This document shows positions 58,194-64,000 of a DNA stretch of 64,000 nt, in pieces (within the stretch, counting starts at the first letter, position 1; each line of letters opens with the position of its first letter). The notes beneath the pieces were generated by a model. It had not been told where the DNA came from and ran no database searches. It was given only the letters and a program-made list of their open reading frames with translations. The DNA lies in assembly GCF_904849725.1 (NCBI RefSeq), contig NC_058520.1:319683186-319747185 (forward strand), in the 5' to 3' direction. The stretch comes from Hordeum vulgare subsp. vulgare (taxonomy: Eukaryota > Streptophyta > Magnoliopsida > Poales > Poaceae). The position numbers and the translations under genes were made by a program.

Positions 58194-58350
58194 ACAACAT
58201 TCTTCTAGTTTCATTACTGGGGACTGCTATCAGCATTCTTCTGGGGCCATTGCAGGAGAAGGTTTGTTGTCATAAGCATTCGTCTAGCTAACGCCAGAGA
58301 TTGCAGATCAGCATTTTTCTAGCGCCGTTGCCGAGGAGGTATTGCTATAT
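58194..58350 (+). repeat. Reiterated primer-binding region
   Basis: Four degenerate units follow the LTR, each built as CATTCTTCTxG then a PBS-like stretch: about 58198 (TTCTAGTTTCATTACTGGGG), 58231 (TTCTGGGGCCATTGCAGGAG), 58279 (TCGTCTAGCTAACGCC) and 58314 (TTCTAGCGCCGTTGCCGAGG). Only the last is close to the tRNA-Asp site. Copy 1 has a single site. Confidence 0.7.
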
Positions 58351-58387
58351 TCTTTGAGTTACTTGGGATTTATATATGCTGATCACT

Positions 58388-61240
58388 ATGAAGAATCTGA
58401 AGGATCCGAAGACCAAAGTCTTGCCCTCAACTACGAGGAGAGGTAAGGAATTGCCATCTAGTTCTGCACTTGATTCACCTTCAGTTATGAGTAAGTTTGC
58501 GACATCACCTCCTGCTAGAAATCTTGATATGTCGCATGTGCTTGATGATGCTTGTGATACTAGTGCTAGAGATGCTATGCTTGATACTATGCCTGATGAT
58601 ACTATGCTTGATACTATGCCTGATACTGCTAGAGATGCTATGCTTGATATTGCTTTGCTGATGATGCTAGAGATGCTATTTTTCCCGATGATGCTATGCT
58701 TGATACTGCTAGAGATACTCCTTTGCCTGATGTTCCACTAGGAGTGTTCCTTGATGCTCATATTGCTAGAGTTAGTGCCAATGCTCGTGATGCTTCTGCT
58801 ACTGTCGATGCTATAGAGATAGAACCCGCTTTTGCTCCTGTTAGATCTAGCTCTCCTAGATATGAATTGCCTGATATACCTGAGGGTTACGTTATGGAGG
58901 GAGAGATAGCTGAGGATTTTCTTGCATGTAAGGATGCCTATGACGCTGATAAATTACTTCTCAAGTGGAAGGAAAAATCTCGGGAAGCTAGGATGAAAAA
59001 TGACCCGAAGTTTGCCACTTCGCCTATCTTTGTCACCGATAAGGATTATGAACGCTCTGTCGACCCTGAGATAATCTCTCTAGTCAAATCTGATGCTTTT
59101 CACGGTTATGAGTCTGAGACGGTCATAGCCCATCTTGCCAAACTATCCGAAATAGCCAACCTTTTCACTAATGAGGAGAAGATCCGCCACCACTATATCC
59201 TTAAGTTGTTTCCTTTCTCTCTAAAGGATGATGCTAAAGCCTGGTTCACCTCTCTTGCTCCTGGATGTGTGTGTAGTCCCCAGGAGATGGTCTATTACTT
59301 CTGTGAGGAATATTTGCCTGCCCATAAGAAGCAAGCTGCCATGCAAGAAATATACAACTTTGCTCAACTCCAAGAAGAGAGTCTTCCACAAGTTTGGGGG
59401 AGGCTCGTCGAGCTACAGAATGCTTTGTCTGATCACCCTCTTAAGAAGAACGAGATACTTGATATCCTCTATAACGGACTTACCGATGCCTCTAGAGACT
59501 ACCTAGATAGTTGTGCCGGTTGTGTTTTTAGGGAACGAACTGTAGAACAAGCTGAGACTCCACGGAATAACCTTTGATCAACGATAATGCTTGGACTATT
59601 CCCGGACCACCTCTAAGCCAACTCCTAAGAAGAGAGGTATTCTATTCCTCAGTCCCGAATATATGCAAGAAGCCAAGAAATCTATGCAAGAGAAAGGCAT
59701 TAGATCTGAAGATGTCAAAAATCTACCACCTATCGAAGAGATACATGGTGTCGATAACCCAATACACGTAGTAGAAGTGAATTCTCTGTGTAGGTCTGAT
59801 GAGAGTGATATTCCTTTTGATAAACCTGCTAGCCTATGCTTTGATGAATTTGACAACTTTGTTGCCAAACAATAGAGTTTCAATGATTATGTTAGCAGAC
59901 ATTTGAAACAAAGTGCTCCTATGCTTAGCCATTTAAGTGCTTGTGTAGACAGAAATGTCAATGCTCTGAAACTTCTGAGTAAACATGCCTCTATGATTAC
60001 TACTCAGGTAGAACAAGTACTTAAATCTCAGAATGACCTGCTCAATGAATTAAATGACAACTCTGTCAAAGTCATTACTAGAGGAGGCAAAATGACTCAG
60101 GAACCTTTGTATCCTGAAGGTCATCCTAAGAGAACTGATCAAGATTCTCAAGGAATCAATGCTGATACACCTAGTCATCCTAAGGAGAAGAAGAAGGATG
60201 ATAGGAACCTGCACGCCAGTTCACCAAATACTATCACACCTGAAGAACCTAATGATATTTCTGCGTCTGATGTAGAAAGACAATCTGGTGATGAACATGA
60301 ACCTAGTGACAACATGGACAGTGATGTTCGTAATAATGCTCAACCTAGCCATGATGAGGATGTGGAGGTTGAACCTACGGTTAATCCTGATAATCCACAA
60401 CCTAAGAGATACGACAAGAATGACTTCACTGCTAGGAAGCATGGTAAAGAAAGAGAGCCATGGGTTCAGAGACCTATGCCCTTTCCTCCTAAGCCATCCA
60501 AGAAAAAGGATGATGAGGATTTTGTGCGCTTCGTTGAGATGATAAGACCCGTCTTTCTACAGATGCGGTTAACTGATATGCTCAAGATGTCTCCGTATGC
60601 CAAGTACATTAAAGATATCGTGACTAATAAATGGAAGATACCAGATCTTGAGATCTCCACCATGCTTGCCAATTACACTTTCAAAGGTGGAACTCCTAAG
60701 AAACTTGGTGATCCCGGAGTGCCCACTATACCTTGCTCCATTAAAGGAAACTACGTAAGAACTGCCTTATGTGACCTTGGAGCCGGTGTTACTGTTATGC
60801 CACTCTCTCTTTATCATAGACTTGAGTTGGATAAGTTGACACCCACTGAAATTTCTCTGCAAATGGCCGACAAATCAACTGCTTTCCCTATCGGCATTTG
60901 GGAGGATGTGCCTGTTGTGGTTGCTAATACCACTATCTTAACAGACTTTGTTATCTTGGATATTCCCGAGGATGATGCAATGGCTATCATCCTCGGAAGA
61001 CCCTTTTTAAACACAGCAGGGGCTTCTATAGATTGCAACAAAGGCAATGTCACTTTCCATGTCAATGGTAACGAGCACACACTGCACTTTTCGAAGAAAC
61101 GATATCCAGTACATTGCATCAATGCTATCGAAAAGACTTCATCGTTTCTCATTGGGAGCTTTGAATGCCCTATTCCTCGTCTCAAGATGAAGTATGATTT
61201 GCTTGTTGGGGAGATTCATATCCCCATTGAGGTGACTTAG
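58388..61240 (+). pseudogene. Athila-type Gag-protease, copy 2, broken
   Basis: It starts at the ATG at 58388, matching copy 1. The N-terminal region contains an expanded repeat (58540-58735) and a frameshift there. The Gag domain then reads open to 59577. A second frameshift near 59570 and a stop at 59873-59875 follow. The last frame (59903-61240, 445 codons) carries a charged linker and the aspartic protease with D-L-G-A-G-V-T-V-M-P near 60770 and ILGRPFLNTAGA near 60990. Protein similarity to copy 1 is high throughout, by eye well above 80%. No zinc knuckle or polymerase follows. The longest protease frame is better preserved than in copy 1. Confidence 0.88.
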
Positions 61241-62025
61241 TGTCTATTCGAAAATTCTCCGTTCTCTTTTGTGATTGGAGAAGGTTTTGTCATAAGGACT
61301 TTATCAATCCCATTGACGGATTTCTTTCGATGACCATGAGACGATGAATCAGAGAGTCACATACCTCTGTTTTGAGTTTTCTTTTTCTTTTTCTTAGAAG
61401 AAAAATGATAGAATTAGTTTAGTTTTTCCTGTTTTCTGTTTTAGCGTCTCGGAGAAAAATACCTCGAAAATAAAAGTTCTTCGATGATCCTGAAAATTTA
61501 GTAAGATTTTTTCTGGAATTTTTGAAAATTTCTCGGCTTGAGAGCTGGCCTGGGGGCCTGACTAGTGGGCCACAAGCCCCCCCACCGCCACCTACCCCCC
61601 TGGTGGCGGGGTGCAAGCTTGTGGGGCCCACAGGCACCCCCTCCACTCATTCCAGCTCCCAGCCTCTTCTTCCACCTCCAGAAAAAATTGTTTCGCAGCT
61701 CAAACCCGTGTTCTTGCTCATTTGGGTGTGATTTTCGATCTCCTTGCTCAAAGCACCATTCTCCGAACCTTTTTTGGGAAATTGCTCCTTTGTAAGTGAC
61801 TCCTCCATTGGTCCAATTATTTTTTGCTCTAGTGCTTTATCCTTCGCATTTTCTTGCTACCTTGGTGACCCTGTTCTTGAGCTAGAAATGTTGATTTTAG
61901 TTGGTCCCAAGTAGTTTTACCGCGTGATACGGTCTCTAGGCACTAGTAGGAGTAGTTGCTACAAGGTGTGGTTGGTCTTTATTCACTTTTCTCTTGAACT
62001 TCAAAAATTGTAGCACAAGAAAATT
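61241..62025 (+). other. Spacer with LTR-like module, copy 2
   Basis: From about 61467 to 61740 it resembles this element's own LTR (AATAAAAGTTCT, CCTGAAAAT, GTGGGCCACAAGCCCC, CTTGTGGGGCCCACAGGCACC in order). A donor-like GTAAGT at 61792 and acceptor-like TTTTAG near 61901 are placed as in copy 1. The third ORF starts 125 bases after the latter. Confidence 0.65.
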
Positions 62026-63047
62026 ATGTTCAGGAGGAAGTTTCATGGTGGTTCCTCAAGTAAGAAGGGTCCTCGTCTCTCCTTTCGGGAGCCCGAACCT
62101 TTTCAACTAAGGGACGCACCGGTGCAACCATGTGCATGGCCTTCCGATGAGTTCATGATCGAAGGAGGCTTCAAGAATGAGTTCGATGCACTTGTCCGCA
62201 TTTCGGTTTAGAAGAATTCCTCTCAGATAAATGTGAACAATATGGTATGCCCACTGCCTCCTTTGTGCGTAGATTTAAATTTCTAGCTGGCCGTGAATCA
62301 TCCATACTGTTTGATCTGTACGATAAATCCTATACCGTGGATCTGGAGGATTTCAATAGGATTTGCAAGATACCCGATGGGGGTAGTGTTAATGATCCTC
62401 CTAAGTCTTCGGTCAGAGACTTTGTCTCGAGTATAACTATGGGACAAACAAGAGATATCACGCAAGCCACCATAGGAAGCATCCATTTCCCTGCCTTGCA
62501 ATAACTTGCCCTCTTCATAGGTAGGTGCATTAACGGCAAGGGTGCACAATGTCACCTATGCGCTTTCGACCTTAGTATCCTTAATAGCACAGTAACAGGT
62601 GACAGGAGCTTCAATATGGGATCTATTATAGCAAGGAGGCTGAATAAAAATGCCAGTGAGGGGGATTTCTTTGGTGGAGTTTATGCTACACGCTTAGCAA
62701 ATTTTCTTGGGGTATCCATCCGTCCAGAAGACCCTCCTCTCCGTACAGCCTACCTTGATCGTGTCGCTCTAACACGCTACCAGTTCCTTGAGAGAGATCA
62801 TGGATCTCTTCTATACCGCTTGATATTTAACCAACAACGTGTTTTCCATATAACGCTTCCTGCTCTTGCTTTCTTTGACTTTCAGGTAAAACGAAGATAC
62901 TACATAACCATAGGAGAGGCACATGAGTATGAGAGGGAGGCGACTACTGCTCGACTTCGTGAGGCAGCTATTCAGGCAGTGGTTGCAGCACTCCCGTATA
63001 ACACCCATTATGACTTTGGGTTTCGCCAGGATCATCCATGGGAGTAG
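62026..63047 (+). pseudogene. Third ORF of Athila-type copy 2 (function unknown)
   Basis: It starts at the ATG at 62026 with a basic, Ser-rich N-terminus (MFRRKFHGGSSSKKG) and a Pro-rich stretch. A frameshift near 62210 and a stop at 62502-62504 break it; the last frame is open to 63047. Phrases are FLSDKCEQYG, TIGSIHFPAL, LALFIGRCINGKG, GSIIARRLNKNASEG, FGGVYATRLANFL and HITLPALAFFDF. It is clearly homologous to the copy 1 third ORF but only about 35-40% identical by eye. The ends of the two proteins are unrelated. No catalytic motif is recognised. Confidence 0.65.
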
Positions 63048-63068
63048 AGCAAGCTAGGCCAAAAGCCT

Positions 63069-63082
63069 AAGCTTGGGGGAGT
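63069..63082 (+). other. Internal polypurine-tract-like motif, copy 2
   Basis: AAGCTTGGGGGAGT, identical to the motifs at 46017 and 47967. Confidence 0.6.
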
Positions 63083-64000
63083 ACGTGTTCTCACCGGCTT
63101 TACATTCATGCTTATGCTTTCACTTTGTTAGCCGGTGTTTACACTTTGACACTGTATTATCCATGCTAGTTTCTTTTCGTTTTCTTGTTTTCTTGTTTTG
63201 TGTCCTTTTGAGAAAACACAAAAAGATTTTTGTTTCTTCTTTAGCTTGTTGGGAGTTTTCCCGTGTAAATAGTTTTCTTTTTCTTTGTGTCAAGGTAGAA
63301 GATAGTGGTTACAATGCTTAGTGATTCTTGCATGCTTACCTGTTTAGCTTTCAAAGAGCCATATTATTTTGTCTTCTCCTTTGTGTTTGCCTGCAGATTC
63401 AGCTTAGTCCAATGCACGAGCATGCTTCTTATCTTTTTCATCGTTCGATCGTGCAAATGAAAGGACACAATGATGATATATGATGAAGTGACTGAGACTG
63501 AAAAGCTGGTATGAACTCTATCTATTTTGTTTTTGTAAATATGACTAGCTTGTCGACCCAGATTTAGCTTTGTTGTGAGAGAACCATGTTTGCAATGACA
63601 ACTTAGAGATCATAGTTTCTGATGCCATGCTTATTTAGTTGAGAGCTTATAATGGTTTGTCTTGAATGCCAACATAAATTTTGAGATGACTATGATGTAG
63701 TATGATAGGATTGTATTCTTATTTGAATGTTTCAAGTGGCTTGACTTGGCGCATGTTCATGCATGTAGTTGAAACAAAATCAAGATAGCCTCTATGATGT
63801 TCGTGTTCATGGTGATTTATATCCTGTTCATGCTTGCATTCAATTTTAGTCAAACTCATTGCATCTTGATGACTGTTGTCGCTCTCTGGTTGGTAGCTTC
63901 CCAGTCTTTTGCTAGCCGTCACTTGTACTAAGCGAGAATACTGCTTGTGCATCCACTTCCATGAACCCAAAAGTTTTTCCATGAGAGTCCACCATACCTG
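63083..64000 (+). other. Non-coding 3' region, Athila-type copy 2
   Basis: It is close to 46031-46990 of copy 1. It is cut by the window end. No gene is seen; short antisense ORFs have no domain. Confidence 0.7.

Larger units (their letters stand above)
56606..64000 (+). mobile_element. Athila-lineage (Sabrina-like) element, copy 2, 3' end outside
   Basis: The order matches copy 1: LTR (56606-58193), primer region, Gag-protease, LTR-like spacer, third ORF, internal polypurine-like motif and 3' non-coding region. It is still internal at the window end; from copy 1 spacing the 3' LTR should begin about 1 kb further on. Again no RT, RNase H or integrase lies between protease and third ORF. The left flank is CTGAA, which predicts the sequence to look for after the 3' LTR. 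Confidence 0.85.

Overview
The window is intergenic DNA from a large, repeat-rich grass genome. Almost all of it is nested transposable elements, and the families point to the Triticeae (wheat, barley or Aegilops). The clearest evidence is a full-length Angela/WIS/BARE-type copia element. It is joined by a Maximus/SIRE-type copia element, several Athila-lineage gypsy elements of the Sabrina/WHAM kind, a Tat-type gypsy fragment, a plant LINE and a CACTA DNA transposon. I see no host gene, tRNA, rRNA or CRISPR. Family names rest on recognised LTR ends, primer sites and protein domains, not on a database search.

Layout. 1-4032: one large LTR-like repeat whose first 1.6 kb recurs at 53130-54804. 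4033-5810: a minus-strand Tat-type gypsy pol fragment. 5811-16145: a minus-strand Maximus/SIRE-type copia element with its 3' LTR, a large envelope-like third ORF with its own promoter-like leader, and pol, but no gag or 5' LTR. 16150-28678: a decayed LINE, split by an 8.9-kb minus-strand Angela-type element (18503-27398) with target duplication GATAC. 28679-29802 and 49437-50247: two halves of one gypsy LTR, split by an Athila-type element (29803-49436). That element is itself split by a 10.1-kb CACTA transposon (34859-44930). 50248-52212: unassigned sequence with tandem repeats. 52213-53110: a further LTR-like fragment. 54805-56605: the start of a WHAM-like Athila element, cut by a second Athila-type element (56606 to beyond the window end).

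How the parts work together. The two Athila-type elements share an architecture of LTR, tRNA-Asp-type primer site, gag plus protease, an LTR-like spacer, a third ORF of unknown function and a polypurine tract. Neither shows reverse transcriptase or integrase, so both would need enzymes from a relative. The CACTA element carries a broken TNP2 transposase, a second gene that still reads open after two introns are removed, subterminal repeats, and unusual purine/pyrimidine hairpin arrays at both ends.

The points most worth following up are these: (i) promoter-like modules placed before the extra third ORF in two unrelated retroelement types; (ii) a third ORF that differs strongly between two elements whose gag-protease is very similar; (iii) a multiplied primer-binding region; (iv) a roughly 200-bp inverted repeat just upstream of the CACTA transposase. 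I do not see an unambiguous new biological system.
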